A stretch of 64,000 nucleotides of DNA, taken from contig NC_019771.1 in NCBI RefSeq assembly GCF_000317695.1, forward strand, positions 4,020,001-4,084,000, read 5' to 3'. The DNA comes from Anabaena cylindrica PCC 7122 (GTDB lineage Bacteria; Cyanobacteriota; Cyanobacteriia; Cyanobacteriales; Nostocaceae). The notes beneath the pieces were generated by a model. The model saw only the letters and a program-made list of their open reading frames with translations, searched no databases and was not told where the DNA came from. Positions 9,556 through 17,900 of this stretch are shown here, piece after piece. The stretch's first letter is position 1. The number at the start of each line of letters is the position of its first letter. A program made the translations under genes and the position numbers.

Positions 9556-10812
9556 TTAATTTTCCTTTCTTATACCCCGCATTGCTAAAAGGGCAGTTCC
9601 ATAAGCTGCTTCGGTATTTACAGAGGAAAATGTAGGAACTTTTAAATACCTTTCTCTAATAACTGTCCAAGTAGAATTTGCTGCACCACCACCAGCAGTA
9701 TAAACACGAATTAATTTGTCAGACCCTAGTTGCTGTAATAATTCATATCCCCGTACTTCAATTTTTGCCATACTTGCTAACAAGCCATGTAAAAATTCTC
9801 TAGGATGATCTGGACGGGGTTCTAGTCTTGGAGGTAGGTGGGGATCATTAATGGGAAAGCGATCGCCTTCTTTCAATAATGGATAATAATCTAACTCACT
9901 TTCTTTTGATAGATCAATCTCCCGACTCAAGTTGATTAACTCGTCATTACTGAAAAATTTTTTTAATACCGCACCTCCCGTATTAGAAGCTCCACCAGTG
10001 AGCCACAAATCACCTAATTTATGGCTGTAAATTCCATATTGTGAATCTTCTACACGGGTACGACTCAGAAGTTTAAGTACCAAAGTTGAACCTAATGAAG
10101 TTACAGCTTCTCCTGGTAATTTTGCTCCACTAGCCAGAAAAGCCGCAATGCTATCTGTTGTACCTGCACATACTAAACAATTACGCCTAAAACCAAATCT
10201 AGCCGCAATTTCTGGACGTAATTCAGCAATGGGAGTACCAGGGGCTAAAACTTGCGGTAAATGAACCTGAATTGGCAATTTTTTTAGCCATTCTGGATAT
10301 TGCAATTTTTCTACGTCATAACCCAGCTTTAAGGCGTTGTGATAATCGCTAATACCTAATTTTCCATGCAATAAAGACGCTAACCAATCGGCTTGATGTA
10401 GTAAATATCTAGCTTGACTAGCAGTGGGTAGTTGTTGCATCCATAGGAGTTTGGTGAGGCTGGAAGTTGCACTTAAAACAGTGTGATTTGGCGGTGCAAT
10501 ATGGCTCAAATCCTTTAGCATCAATGATCCCCGCGTATCGTTGTACAATAGAGGGGTATCTACAGGTTGACCAGCGGCATCTGTGAGCAAAATTGTGGAA
10601 GAAGTACCGTCAATAGCGATCGCACCAATTTCTCGCCGCCATTCCTCTGAAATTGCCTCTAGAAGGCTCCATAAAGTCTTCTCCCAGCAATTTACCCAAT
10701 CAGTTACCAATGCCCAGGGATGACGCATTTGGGACACAATCCTAGCTTCTTCATCAATCACTACACCTCGTGCGCCAGATGTACCAAAATCAATACCCAA
10801 GTAGAAGGTCAT
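9556..10812 (-). CDS. FGGY-family carbohydrate kinase, D-ribulose kinase type
   Basis: A 418-residue sugar kinase of the ASKHA fold. The phosphate-binding motif GIDFGTSGARG is at 6-16, AIDGTSST near 65-72, the catalytic Asp region CAGTTDSIAAF at about 216-226, and the C-terminal adenosine motif AGGGAANSTW at about 373-382. It is shorter than most xylulokinases (about 480-500). It resembles the plastid and cyanobacterial putative sugar kinases (Arabidopsis XK-1 and its Synechococcus homologue) that act on D-ribulose to give ribulose 5-phosphate. That specificity is taken from the family and not proven here. The gene is monocistronic and follows a heptanucleotide repeat array. Confidence 0.8.
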   Translation of the reverse strand: MTFYLGIDFGTSGARGVVIDEEARIVSQMRHPWALVTDWVNCWEKTLWSLLEAISEEWRREIGAIAIDGTSSTILLTDAAGQPVDTPLLYNDTRGSLMLKDLSHIAPPNHTVLSATSSLTKLLWMQQLPTASQARYLLHQADWLASLLHGKLGISDYHNALKLGYDVEKLQYPEWLKKLPIQVHLPQVLAPGTPIAELRPEIAARFGFRRNCLVCAGTTDSIAAFLASGAKLPGEAVTSLGSTLVLKLLSRTRVEDSQYGIYSHKLGDLWLTGGASNTGGAVLKKFFSNDELINLSREIDLSKESELDYYPLLKEGDRFPINDPHLPPRLEPRPDHPREFLHGLLASMAKIEVRGYELLQQLGSDKLIRVYTAGGGAANSTWTVIRERYLKVPTFSSVNTEAAYGTALLAMRGIRKEN

Positions 10813-10821
10813 AGGGAGTTA

Positions 10822-10863
10822 GGGAATAGGGAATAGGGAATGGGGAATGGGGAATGGGGAACA
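10822..10863. repeat. Heptanucleotide tandem repeat GGGAATR
   Basis: Six 7-bp units (GGGAATA x2, GGGAATG x3, GGGAACA) start 9 bp beyond the start codon of the FGGY kinase gene, in its 5' leader. A second array of GAACTCC units follows at 10898-10934. This is the short tandemly repeated repetitive (STRR) type known from heterocystous cyanobacteria. Confidence 0.85.
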
Positions 10864-10897
10864 GATGAAGATAAGGGAGAGCATTAATCTTTATCCT

Positions 10898-10934
10898 GAC
10901 TCCGAACTCCGAACTCCGAACTCCTGACTCCTCC
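10898..10934. repeat. Heptanucleotide tandem repeat GAACTCC
   Basis: Several 7-bp units (GAACTCC with TGACTCC variants). The inverse motif GGAGTTC is tandemly repeated at 62817-62851. Confidence 0.8.
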
Positions 10935-11052
10935 TTCCAATCATGTTTTTGTTGCATCTTGTAACAAGATATTTCCCAATTTTGGCAAAACAGGGAAAAG
11001 TAGTAGAGGAAGTGTTAATCATCATAGTTTGACGTTTAAGAGGGTTTCCACC

Positions 11053-11148
11053 ATGTCTATATCAGATACTCAAGTGTACATTGCTCTAGCTGTGGCTCTA
11101 ATTCCAGGCATTTTGGCTTGGCGTTTAGCTACTGAACTTTACAAATAA
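11053..11148 (+). CDS. psaM: Photosystem I reaction centre subunit XII (PsaM)
   Basis: A 31-residue single-helix thylakoid protein that sits at the monomer interface of trimeric photosystem I. The translation MSISDTQVYIALAVALIPGI...LATELYK matches PsaM throughout: a polar N-terminus, one transmembrane helix (about 7-24) and the C-terminal RLATELYK. The length is exactly that of the family. ATG is preceded by AGAGGG. The gene stands alone between the FGGY kinase and a putative cell division gene, each over 240 bp away, so it probably has its own promoter. Confidence 0.94.
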   Translation: MSISDTQVYIALAVALIPGILAWRLATELYK

Positions 11149-11400
11149 CACCCAGATGTGACACGCTCGGAAGACTAATTGATCCTGGCAATACAGGGTA
11201 CAGTGTCTAGACTCTTATGACTTTGAGCCAAAAGTTTCTAGAAAAATGTACTCAAGTATGCCAGGTATCTTTTTTAATAATGTAATACTTGTAGAAATTT
11301 CCAAAAAATGAAGTAATATGGCAGCTAAATCAAGCCGAAATTAGCGCCAGTTTGCTTTTGACGGTGCTGCCCTTCAATCAGCGAGGCTCTTTTTAGCATC

Positions 11401-11811
11401 ATGAACGCCTTTCAACCATCCAGACCCCCGCTACAGCCAGAAAAACAGCGTCGTTCTGTACCCCGACCAAAAAAACATCTTCGCCAGCGTTCTTACCAAA
11501 TAATGGCAATAGAAACCACTGCAAAAATAACTGTTAATTTAGTTATTCTTACAGCAGCAGTATCTGCTCTAGTACAGCTTTTACCTTATCACTGGCTACA
11601 GCAAGACAAGTTGCGAGAAATCCGCACGGAAGTCAAGTTAATGGAAGGACGTGTTCATAATTTAAGGGCTGAATTTAGCCGTAATTTTGATCCCCGCCAA
11701 GCTAAGAGTATCAGGCAAGAGCAATCATATCGTTTTGATCCCAGTCAGCGACAAATAGTACTGATTGACCCAGATCGTAAAGAGGCTGACAAATCAGATT
11801 CCAGACCGTGA
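11401..11811 (+). CDS. Putative cell division protein (slr1601 family, FtsL/FtsB-like topology)
   Basis: A 136-residue bitopic membrane protein. It has a basic N-terminal cytoplasmic part (1-35, rich in Arg, Lys, Pro and Gln), one hydrophobic segment (about 43-62, TVNLVILTAAVSALVQLLP), then a short predicted coiled coil (about 70-95, KLREIRTEVKLMEGRVHNLR) and a charged tail. This matches the cyanobacterial family annotated as putative cell division protein (Synechocystis slr1601), whose layout recalls FtsL/FtsB divisome linkers. The divisome role is inferred from family annotation and topology. No other division gene is adjacent. Confidence 0.6.
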   Translation: MNAFQPSRPPLQPEKQRRSVPRPKKHLRQRSYQIMAIETTAKITVNLVILTAAVSALVQLLPYHWLQQDKLREIRTEVKLMEGRVHNLRAEFSRNFDPRQAKSIRQEQSYRFDPSQRQIVLIDPDRKEADKSDSRP

Positions 11812-12152
11812 GGTAAATTTTAGGTTTTTGATAATTTTGAATTTTTTACAACAATCTACGCCAGATTTATTGAATAGTTAGTCTATAAAGCGGCATTTGT
11901 AGGAATTAAAGTTCTTCTGATTGAGGGATTTTACACCTTAAAAGGCCAGCTTTTTAGATCAAAATTTTATCTCAGAACTGCCCAGACAGCTACAAATAAA
12001 GTGCTGAAAAAGAGTGAAAAATTATTTATTCACCAAAAGGTTTGTACTGCTGACATCTGAATATATTTAGCATCAACGACTTACGAATTACGTTAGCGTA
12101 GCCTGCGGTCAGCACTATTAAGAATTATTTTAATTTTGAATTTGTTAAAAAT
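11812..12152. other. Intergenic region with a dispersed repeat
   Basis: A 341-bp spacer between two convergent genes. It holds a GCGTAGC-type repeat at 12092-12114 and otherwise AT-rich sequence. No clear terminator stem or RNA gene is visible. Confidence 0.5.
12092..12114. repeat. Small dispersed repeat (GCGTAGC/GGTCAGC type)
   Basis: This 23-bp sequence reads GTTAGCGTAGCC followed by TGCGGTCAGCA. It shares the GCGTAGC and GGTCAGC modules with the repeat that splits the DUF2267 gene, but here it lies between genes and does no obvious harm. Confidence 0.6.
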
Positions 12153-12875
12153 CTACCAATCTGTTTTTTGGGGAAACAGCAATTCATTTAACCAACTTTC
12201 TAGTTGTAACCGGAGGCGATAACTAGAAACATCTTCCTTGGTGTTTGAAGAGGTTATGTGTGTAAGGGCGCGGTAATAATCTGCGATCGCACAATTCCAG
12301 TCACCCCACAAATGATAAGTCCTGCCACGTTCAGCCCAAATGTGACCTTGTAGTTGACCAAACAGCAGTGAAATTTCCAAATTATCAATTGCTTCCTTAT
12401 ATTGCCCCAAATCACGCAGGGTAATACCCCGGTTGATCCAAGCGCGAACATGACGGGGATTCAAATCTAAAGCCTGATCATAATCAGCTAATGCTGCTGT
12501 TAACTCCCCACAAGCAGCATAGTAATTAGCTCGGTTATTATAAGCACTAGCTAACTTAGGATTTATTTGCATTGCTGTATTGTAATCATGCAGTGCTTTT
12601 TGCGATTCCCCACTTTGAAAATAAATTAGACCCCGGTTGTTGTAATCAACTGCATTGTGAGGATGACTGTCAATGAGTTGGCTTAACAAAGCGATCGCTT
12701 TAGTGTAATCTCCTTGGTGAGCTAACTTTAAAGCACAAGATCGTAAATAGCTGTCTTCAACCTGAGATTTACTACTATCTTTAACTCCAGTTTTTGTACA
12801 TACAGTATTTTTCTGCTCATCTCTGTATAGTTGATTTTTCTGACTGCCAGAAGCTAAAAAGGAGTAATGATCCAT
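12153..12875 (-). CDS. Tetratricopeptide repeat protein
   Basis: A 240-residue soluble protein consisting mostly of about four to five TPR units (about 45-215), for example NAVDYNNRGLIYFQSGESQK, KLASAYNNRANYYAACGELT and HVRAWINRGITLRDLGQYKE. There is no signal peptide, membrane segment or catalytic domain, so it is probably a protein-interaction scaffold of unknown partner. The N-terminal 40 residues are polar and low in structure. The start is an ATG without a strong ribosome site. Neighbours do not suggest a pathway. Confidence 0.8.
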   Translation of the reverse strand: MDHYSFLASGSQKNQLYRDEQKNTVCTKTGVKDSSKSQVEDSYLRSCALKLAHQGDYTKAIALLSQLIDSHPHNAVDYNNRGLIYFQSGESQKALHDYNTAMQINPKLASAYNNRANYYAACGELTAALADYDQALDLNPRHVRAWINRGITLRDLGQYKEAIDNLEISLLFGQLQGHIWAERGRTYHLWGDWNCAIADYYRALTHITSSNTKEDVSSYRLRLQLESWLNELLFPQKTDW

Positions 12876-13226
12876 ATATTCCTGCCTGAGCTACTCGCTC
12901 TGTGAAATCAAATTATAGTTTTTTGCCTACAAGTGGTTTAGCCACTGTGTCACTTGTTCAGGAGTCTATGCTGAACCGACTAAATTTAAACTACTTAAAA
13001 AATTGAGCTATCAGCCCAATAATATATACTTCACCCACAAGTCGAATTCCTGAAAGAATTAGCTCAATATTCAAGAATAGTCAAGTAGTATCAGTGACAA
13101 ATTGGTAGAATGCCAACAAGCCGGGAAATTTAGGTGACAGCAGAAGCAAAGATCAAGATTCTAACCGTCCTCTATCTGCTTGACCTCCCCATTTCTCTAG
13201 ATTTAAATTATTGAGTGAATTTTTCC
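12876..13226. other. Divergent intergenic region
   Basis: A 351-bp spacer between the TPR gene and the gene at 13227. It should contain both promoters, but I find no convincing motif pair, RNA gene or repeat. Confidence 0.45.
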
Positions 13227-13691
13227 ATGACAACAGCAATTTCTTATCCAGATGCTCCCGACCTCACAGCCGATGATTACATTGTGATCGGTTTGGCAAC
13301 TTGCTTTTACAAAGATGATGGAGAAGTGCATCAAATTGAAGTTATAGAACCTATTCCTTCAGCAGCCTTGGAAGCGATATTAAAAGGCATTCCTACATCT
13401 TACAAGCTTGCTTATGCAACTACTCTAGGCGCTATTTTAGAAGGTGATACACTGGTTTTACCTCATGAACTTCCAGAGTCAGCGCAGTTCGGAGATGAAT
13501 TTGTGCTAAGAGCATTTTCTGCTGCTCGTACTTACAAGCGTCGTCCATCAGCCCAATCATTCATACCCGTGGGTGTAACCAAAAGCGATTTCAATTATTC
13601 TACAGAACGTAAACGGGTACTAAATGCTGCCAGAGTTGTGAGCAAAGAAGATAATATTAAACAGCATTCCCACACTCATAAAGTTCTTTAA
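13227..13691 (+). CDS. Conserved cyanobacterial hypothetical protein
   Basis: A 154-residue soluble, acidic protein that I do not recognise functionally. It begins MTTAISYPDAPDLTADDYIV and has a central part with IEPIPSAALEAILKGIPTSY, and a basic C-terminal tail. No signal peptide, membrane segment or catalytic motif is visible. The ATG at 13227 is chosen over an in-frame GTG four codons earlier. A glutathione S-transferase gene starts 12 bp after its stop, so the two probably form one transcript; a role linked to redox or detoxification would be guesswork. Confidence 0.6.
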   Translation: MTTAISYPDAPDLTADDYIVIGLATCFYKDDGEVHQIEVIEPIPSAALEAILKGIPTSYKLAYATTLGAILEGDTLVLPHELPESAQFGDEFVLRAFSAARTYKRRPSAQSFIPVGVTKSDFNYSTERKRVLNAARVVSKEDNIKQHSHTHKVL

Positions 13692-13703
13692 TTGTAGGTA
13701 ATT

Positions 13704-14264
13704 ATGCTAAAACTTTACGGTAGCACTTTTAGTCGTGCATCCATTGTTCAATGGTATTTAGAAGAACTAGAAGTTCCCTATGAGTTTGTCCTGCTGGATA
13801 TGAAAGCAGGTGAACACCGACAGCCTGAATACCTAGCAATTAACCCCATAGGTAAAGTACCAGCAATTGTTGATGGTGATTTTCAACTGTGGGAATCTGG
13901 GGCAATTTTGTTGTATCTTGCCGAAAAGTATGGCAATAAACCATTATCACTAGAGGAACGCGCCATAATTTCTCAGTGGGTATTATTTGGCAATTCCAGT
14001 TTGGCTACAGGAATTTTTGTGGAAGCTAATCGGGAGAGGGAAATGCCCCGCTTGTTAACTTCCCTAAATGAAATATTAGAACAACAACCTTTTTTGCTAG
14101 GTAATGAATTTACTGCTGCTGATGTGGCTGTGGGATCTATACTCGCCTATATTCCCATCATGTTGAAGCTAGATTTGAGTGCCTACTCAGCGGTGTTGAA
14201 GTATATTCAGCAAATAAATGAACGCCCTGCTTTTCAAAAAAGTATCGGTGCAGGACGTAGTTAG
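13704..14264 (+). CDS. Glutathione S-transferase family protein
   Basis: A 186-residue cytosolic protein with the thioredoxin-fold N-terminal domain (about 1-75). It starts LKLYGSTFSRAS and carries the glutathione-site segment NPIGKVPAIVDGDFQLWESG (cis-Pro in KVPA, then the E-S pair). The helical C-terminal domain (about 85-180) includes the N-capping motif FTAADVAVGS. It is slightly shorter than typical GSTs (about 200) but looks complete. Ser at the start of helix 1 is the likely catalytic residue; substrate unknown. It lies 12 bp behind the preceding hypothetical gene, suggesting an operon. Confidence 0.88.
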   Translation: MLKLYGSTFSRASIVQWYLEELEVPYEFVLLDMKAGEHRQPEYLAINPIGKVPAIVDGDFQLWESGAILLYLAEKYGNKPLSLEERAIISQWVLFGNSSLATGIFVEANREREMPRLLTSLNEILEQQPFLLGNEFTAADVAVGSILAYIPIMLKLDLSAYSAVLKYIQQINERPAFQKSIGAGRS

Positions 14265-14315
14265 AGGCAGAGGGGCAGGGGAGACAGGTATTTTCACCCT
14301 TGCTCCCTTTCCTCT

Positions 14316-14357
14316 CCCCAGTCCCCAGTCCCCAGTCCCCAGTCCCCAGTCCCCAGT
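14316..14357. repeat. Heptanucleotide tandem repeat CCCCAGT
   Basis: Six perfect 7-bp units that end two bases before the stop codon of the minus-strand yajQ gene, between it and the GST gene. STRR type. Confidence 0.9.
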
Positions 14358-14359
14358 CC

Positions 14360-14851
14360 CTAACGATAGTTTGTAAATTGCAAAGCTACAGGAAGGTCTT
14401 CTTGCTTGAGTCGCAAGATCACAGTTTGCAGATCATCTTTGGCTTTGGCTGTAACCCGCACGGCATCACCTTGAATTGAGGCTTGCACTTTTTTAAACTC
14501 GTCACGAATCAATTTGGAAATTTGTTTGGCAATTTCTTGACTGATGCCTTTTTGGAGGGTAATTTCTTGACGCACGCGATTACCACTGGCAGATTCAACT
14601 TTGCCAAAATCAAAGATTTTTTGAGAGAGGTTGCGTTTAGCTGCTTTTTCACGCAGTATGCCGTGTACAGCATCTAAAGTCATATCGCTGTCGGTACTGA
14701 TTGTAATGGTTGTTTCGCCTAACTCGACAGTCGTTTTCGTATCTTTGAGATCGTAACGGCTTTTGATGTCTCGCACTACTTGATCAATAGCATTGACTAA
14801 TTCTTGGCGGTCAAAGTCGCTCACAATGTCAAAAGAAAAAGTAGAAGCCAT
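14360..14851 (-). CDS. YajQ family nucleotide-binding protein
   Basis: A 163-residue protein of the YajQ (UPF0234) family, small cytosolic proteins with two ferredoxin-like domains. It starts MASTFSFDIVSDFDRQELVN and ends VALQFTNYR, both hallmarks of the family, and has the usual length. Some family members bind cyclic di-GMP and act with transcription factors in Xanthomonas; whether this one does is unknown. The stop codon abuts a CCCCAGT repeat array. A MAPEG gene lies 83 bp upstream on the same strand. Confidence 0.92.
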   Translation of the reverse strand: MASTFSFDIVSDFDRQELVNAIDQVVRDIKSRYDLKDTKTTVELGETTITISTDSDMTLDAVHGILREKAAKRNLSQKIFDFGKVESASGNRVRQEITLQKGISQEIAKQISKLIRDEFKKVQASIQGDAVRVTAKAKDDLQTVILRLKQEDLPVALQFTNYR

Positions 14852-14934
14852 AACAGATTTTTGGATGTGAGATGTTTAATTTTGGAATTGGTAATTGGTG
14901 ATTGGGTGATTAATCTCACCATTTCCCCAATTTT

Positions 14935-15354
14935 CTATCCTCTAATTTGCATGATACTCAGGTAGAAGAGGGTTCCAGAGCTAAAAGAACCGATGCCAAA
15001 CATGAGCGATCGCAAAAGAGGTATATTCACAATATAAAAGAAAGAGTATAGCAACCGAGCCGGGATAAATGCGATCGCGGCCATTGCTGCCTGGGAAGAA
15101 TTTACTTCTGTTACATAGGCCATTAATGCAGCAGCTGCAAAAATCATAAACGCCTCAAAGGAGTTTTGATGCGCCCAGGTAGCTCTTTGGGCATAGGGGG
15201 GTAATTTCTCAAACATGGCACGAGGCGCAGAAAGATCAAACCCAACCCGCGCCCGACCGTAGGCTACCAATAGATAAGGTACATAAATTAGCCCAACGGC
15301 AGCAGCAATAGAGTACAGAAAAATAGCAGGGATGGGCAGTTGTAATAGTGACAT
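14935..15354 (-). CDS. MAPEG family membrane protein
   Basis: A 139-residue protein with four predicted membrane helices (about 8-30, 60-82, 86-104 and 113-135). It belongs to the MAPEG family (membrane-associated proteins in eicosanoid and glutathione metabolism). The segment RAMFEKLPPYAQRATWAHQNSFEAF between the first two helices matches the family signature region (E-x-x-P and ...RA..AHQNSxE). The enzymatic activity of cyanobacterial members is not established. Start ATG. Same strand as yajQ but 83 bp away, so co-transcription is uncertain. Confidence 0.85.
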   Translation of the reverse strand: MSLLQLPIPAIFLYSIAAAVGLIYVPYLLVAYGRARVGFDLSAPRAMFEKLPPYAQRATWAHQNSFEAFMIFAAAALMAYVTEVNSSQAAMAAIAFIPARLLYSFFYIVNIPLLRSLMFGIGSFSSGTLFYLSIMQIRG

Positions 15355-15490
15355 TAACCTAATAAATACTGCTAGTAGTTTTTGGTAAGTGAGGGTGAAG
15401 GGGTACTGAGTAATTTAGAAAAATTATTACTCAATACCCATTGGTAATTTCCCATCTCTATCATTAGCTATGTGGAGACTACGTTTCACT

Positions 15491-16018
15491 TTAGTCAAAG
15501 TAGAACAGTGTTACCACTTTTCTTTGTTCTTCTGCGTCTCCACAAGTTTGCAGCAGGGTGCGGCTGTCGTGAAAAGCAAAGCAGATCAGTTGTTGGCAAC
15601 GGGAGACAATCTCTTTGTTACACAAATAACTTGCCTCAGCCAAAGATAGATTGTCATTGCTGGGATTTTCAACTAGATGCATGACTTGTTCTAGTTGTTG
15701 GCGCGATTCATGGGGCTGGCGTTCCAAACTCTGAGGCAGGATTACCGTTAACAAGTTCGCATCAGCTCGTGTTGCGCCGCGAATGGCGGCTGAATTAGTA
15801 CCTGTAGCACCGGAAGTGATGACTCGATTGCCCGATAAGACTAGGGCATAAGTCATCATTTCAATGAGATTTTGATGAGTAATTGGCACATGACGAGAAC
15901 CCAACAAAGCGATTCTTTTAGAACCTGTTTGCTGGATTGTTGCTAGTTCTTGCGCTAATGTATCGAGGTTGATGATGTCGGTTGACTGGCTCAAAGATGG
16001 AGTAATCAGATTAAACAA
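15491..16018 (-). CDS. DprA/LOG-like Rossmann protein (annotated as DNA recombination-mediator protein A in relatives)
   Basis: A 175-residue protein with a single Rossmann-like domain resembling the DNA-binding domain of DprA. The segment RIALLGSRHVPITHQNLIEM is followed by RVITSGATGTNSAAIRGA, the equivalents of the GSR and SGGAxGID loops of DprA. It is much shorter than full DprA (about 300-370 residues) and lacks the SAM-like and winged-helix parts. A role in recombination is therefore family-based annotation only; nucleotide binding is equally possible. The comEC gene elsewhere in the window shows the strain has competence genes, but they are not linked. Confidence 0.65.
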   Translation of the reverse strand: MFNLITPSLSQSTDIINLDTLAQELATIQQTGSKRIALLGSRHVPITHQNLIEMMTYALVLSGNRVITSGATGTNSAAIRGATRADANLLTVILPQSLERQPHESRQQLEQVMHLVENPSNDNLSLAEASYLCNKEIVSRCQQLICFAFHDSRTLLQTCGDAEEQRKVVTLFYFD

Positions 16019-16251
16019 CCCAGATATTCTACCAAACAGCGTGTAGGTGGGAAGCCAACTAGAGTTACAGATTGCTACGTTTTCTCAAAATCTTTGCTAG
16101 GTAACAAAGATTTTATGGTTATAAACGTGTTGACAAATAGTAGAAAGTAGGAGTTACGCCGAGGATATGAAGGTAAGTTGTTTACTGGTTGATAACTCAA
16201 ATCTATGGTTTACGCAGGCAATTAACTAGTAATTGGGGTAAATAATGAGAC

Positions 16252-17367
16252 TTAAGATAAAGTCGCTGCCGAGTTCATTCCTAGTTGAGATAACAAACGG
16301 TTAATGTCAAAATGTTCGGACATTAACTGGCTAATGCACTCCACCTTGAGAGGTTCGTGGACACGGACTTGACCAAAAGTGCGGTCAACAATTTCCACTG
16401 TGGTTAAGGTGTCGAGATCAACAGACAAAATGGGAATTTCTAATTCTTCAGCGCGATTGAGGATAAAGGTAGGAGGTGGTAATTGTCCTGTGAGGATCAG
16501 ACATTGGGTAGAAGTTTCTAAAGCTGCTTGCTGAATTTCCACGCGATCTCCCCCTGTAACTACCGCTTTATTGCGGCGTTTGCGGAAATACTTAACAGCC
16601 GCATTAACATTCATAGCCCCAATTGCCAGACTTTCTACCAATAAATCCAAGCGATCGCTGCGACAGAGAACTTCGGCTTTTAACTGTTTTACCAGTTCTC
16701 CCACGCTAACGCTGCGAAGCAAGTCGCTTTTAGGCAGCATTGCTAGTACAGGAATTCCCTCTTGTTCCAAAAATGGACGTAAGAGACTATCACATACGTC
16801 TAATTGTTCGGCTGGAACTTCATTGATCACCACACCAATCAAGCGATTGCCTATCTGTTTCTTAGCAGACAACAACGCTTCAACTGAAAGAAGTGACTTA
16901 TAACGATGTACTAATAGCACAGCAGTATCTAAGATTTCAGCAACTTGCAACATAGACAAGCCAAATAAATTACCTTCAGGTAAATCACCAGGCCCTTCTA
17001 ACAGCACCAAATCACCTCTTGGTATTTGTAAATAATTCTGACCTAGTAACTGCTGATAATTAGTTTGATCCTCACCACGTAAGCGTTTTCGGACACTGGC
17101 CTCATCTAACGCTAATAAAGTCGGTGCAACGCGGTTTTCCGGCAATTCTAGGCTTTGAGTAATGAACTGAACATCCTCTTCAACCAAGGTTCCATCTGCG
17201 GACTTTGAACAAGTACCCAGTGGCTTACCGTAGGCTATATCCAGTCCTTTTTGCTTTAGCTGATGAGACAACCCTAAAATTGTTGCGGATTTACCACTGT
17301 AAGTCTCTACTGATCCAATCAGCAAATATTTAGCAGATGTTGGCACGCCATGCACTCCTAATTTCAA
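16252..17367 (-). CDS. Phosphotransacetylase-family protein: BioD-like P-loop domain plus DRTGG domain
   Basis: A 371-residue soluble protein. The N-terminal half (about 12-225) is a dethiobiotin synthetase-like P-loop NTPase domain with a Walker A-like GSVETYSGKSATILGL (18-33) and the switch-like region LLEGPGDLPEG. The C-terminal part (about 235-345) is a DRTGG domain, seen here as KYFRKRRNKAVVTGGDRVEIQ. The same two-domain module forms the N-terminus of some phosphate acetyltransferases, but the catalytic PTA domain is absent, so it probably regulates or binds nucleotides. Proteins of this layout are common and single-copy in cyanobacteria. ATG start; ebsA lies upstream on the same strand, 158 bp away across a tandem repeat. 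Confidence 0.8.
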   Translation of the reverse strand: MKLGVHGVPTSAKYLLIGSVETYSGKSATILGLSHQLKQKGLDIAYGKPLGTCSKSADGTLVEEDVQFITQSLELPENRVAPTLLALDEASVRKRLRGEDQTNYQQLLGQNYLQIPRGDLVLLEGPGDLPEGNLFGLSMLQVAEILDTAVLLVHRYKSLLSVEALLSAKKQIGNRLIGVVINEVPAEQLDVCDSLLRPFLEQEGIPVLAMLPKSDLLRSVSVGELVKQLKAEVLCRSDRLDLLVESLAIGAMNVNAAVKYFRKRRNKAVVTGGDRVEIQQAALETSTQCLILTGQLPPPTFILNRAEELEIPILSVDLDTLTTVEIVDRTFGQVRVHEPLKVECISQLMSEHFDINRLLSQLGMNSAATLS

Positions 17368-17525
17368 AAGTCTGTTGAACCCAGCTAGGTGTTTCCTAAT
17401 TTTAGTTGCTTCTGACGGAAGGCTGACGCATCATTGGGGATTGGGTGATAGGCAATTGGTAATTGGTAATGGGTCAATGTCTCCCCTCTACACCCTGGCC
17501 CTTACACCCTGCTCCCTGTCTCCTC

Positions 17526-17900
17526 TTATTCTTCTACACGCAGCAGTTTGCGGTAAAAGGTTATAGAAAAATCGCTAATTTTTTGGCGCTTATAGTTTTC
17601 CATTAATTCAATTAAGAAATTAATAAACTCAAAACTTGCCATCATCACTTCATAACCTAATTCAGCATTGCCATCAAACTGGATTCGGCAGCGGGTGAGG
17701 TCTGATGGTAGGGTGGCAACATTCCAGGTAGCGATAAAGGGAATATTATCACTGCCTTCTATATTGCGATGTCCTTCCACAAAGCCTTTTTGATAAAGAC
17801 TGATAGCATAGGGCAAGAAATTTCGTTTACTTTGCTGAATATAAGGGAGATAGACGCTTGCTTGTTGCTGAGTTACAGGCTGTAGTTGATCTATAGACAT
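17526..17900 (-). CDS. ebsA: EbsA-like type IV pilus biogenesis protein
   Basis: A 124-residue soluble protein conserved across cyanobacteria. The sequence MSIDQLQPVTQQQASVYLPY...KRNFLPYAISLYQKG...IPFIATWNVATLPSDLTRCRIQFD matches my memory of the EbsA family, named for suppression of biofilm formation in Synechococcus elongatus, where it associates with type IV pilus assembly proteins. No membrane segment is visible. The identification rests on recalled similarity, so it is moderately sure. No other pilus gene is nearby. The stop codon follows a tandem repeat array upstream of the DRTGG gene. Confidence 0.6.
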   Translation of the reverse strand: MSIDQLQPVTQQQASVYLPYIQQSKRNFLPYAISLYQKGFVEGHRNIEGSDNIPFIATWNVATLPSDLTRCRIQFDGNAELGYEVMMASFEFINFLIELMENYKRQKISDFSITFYRKLLRVEE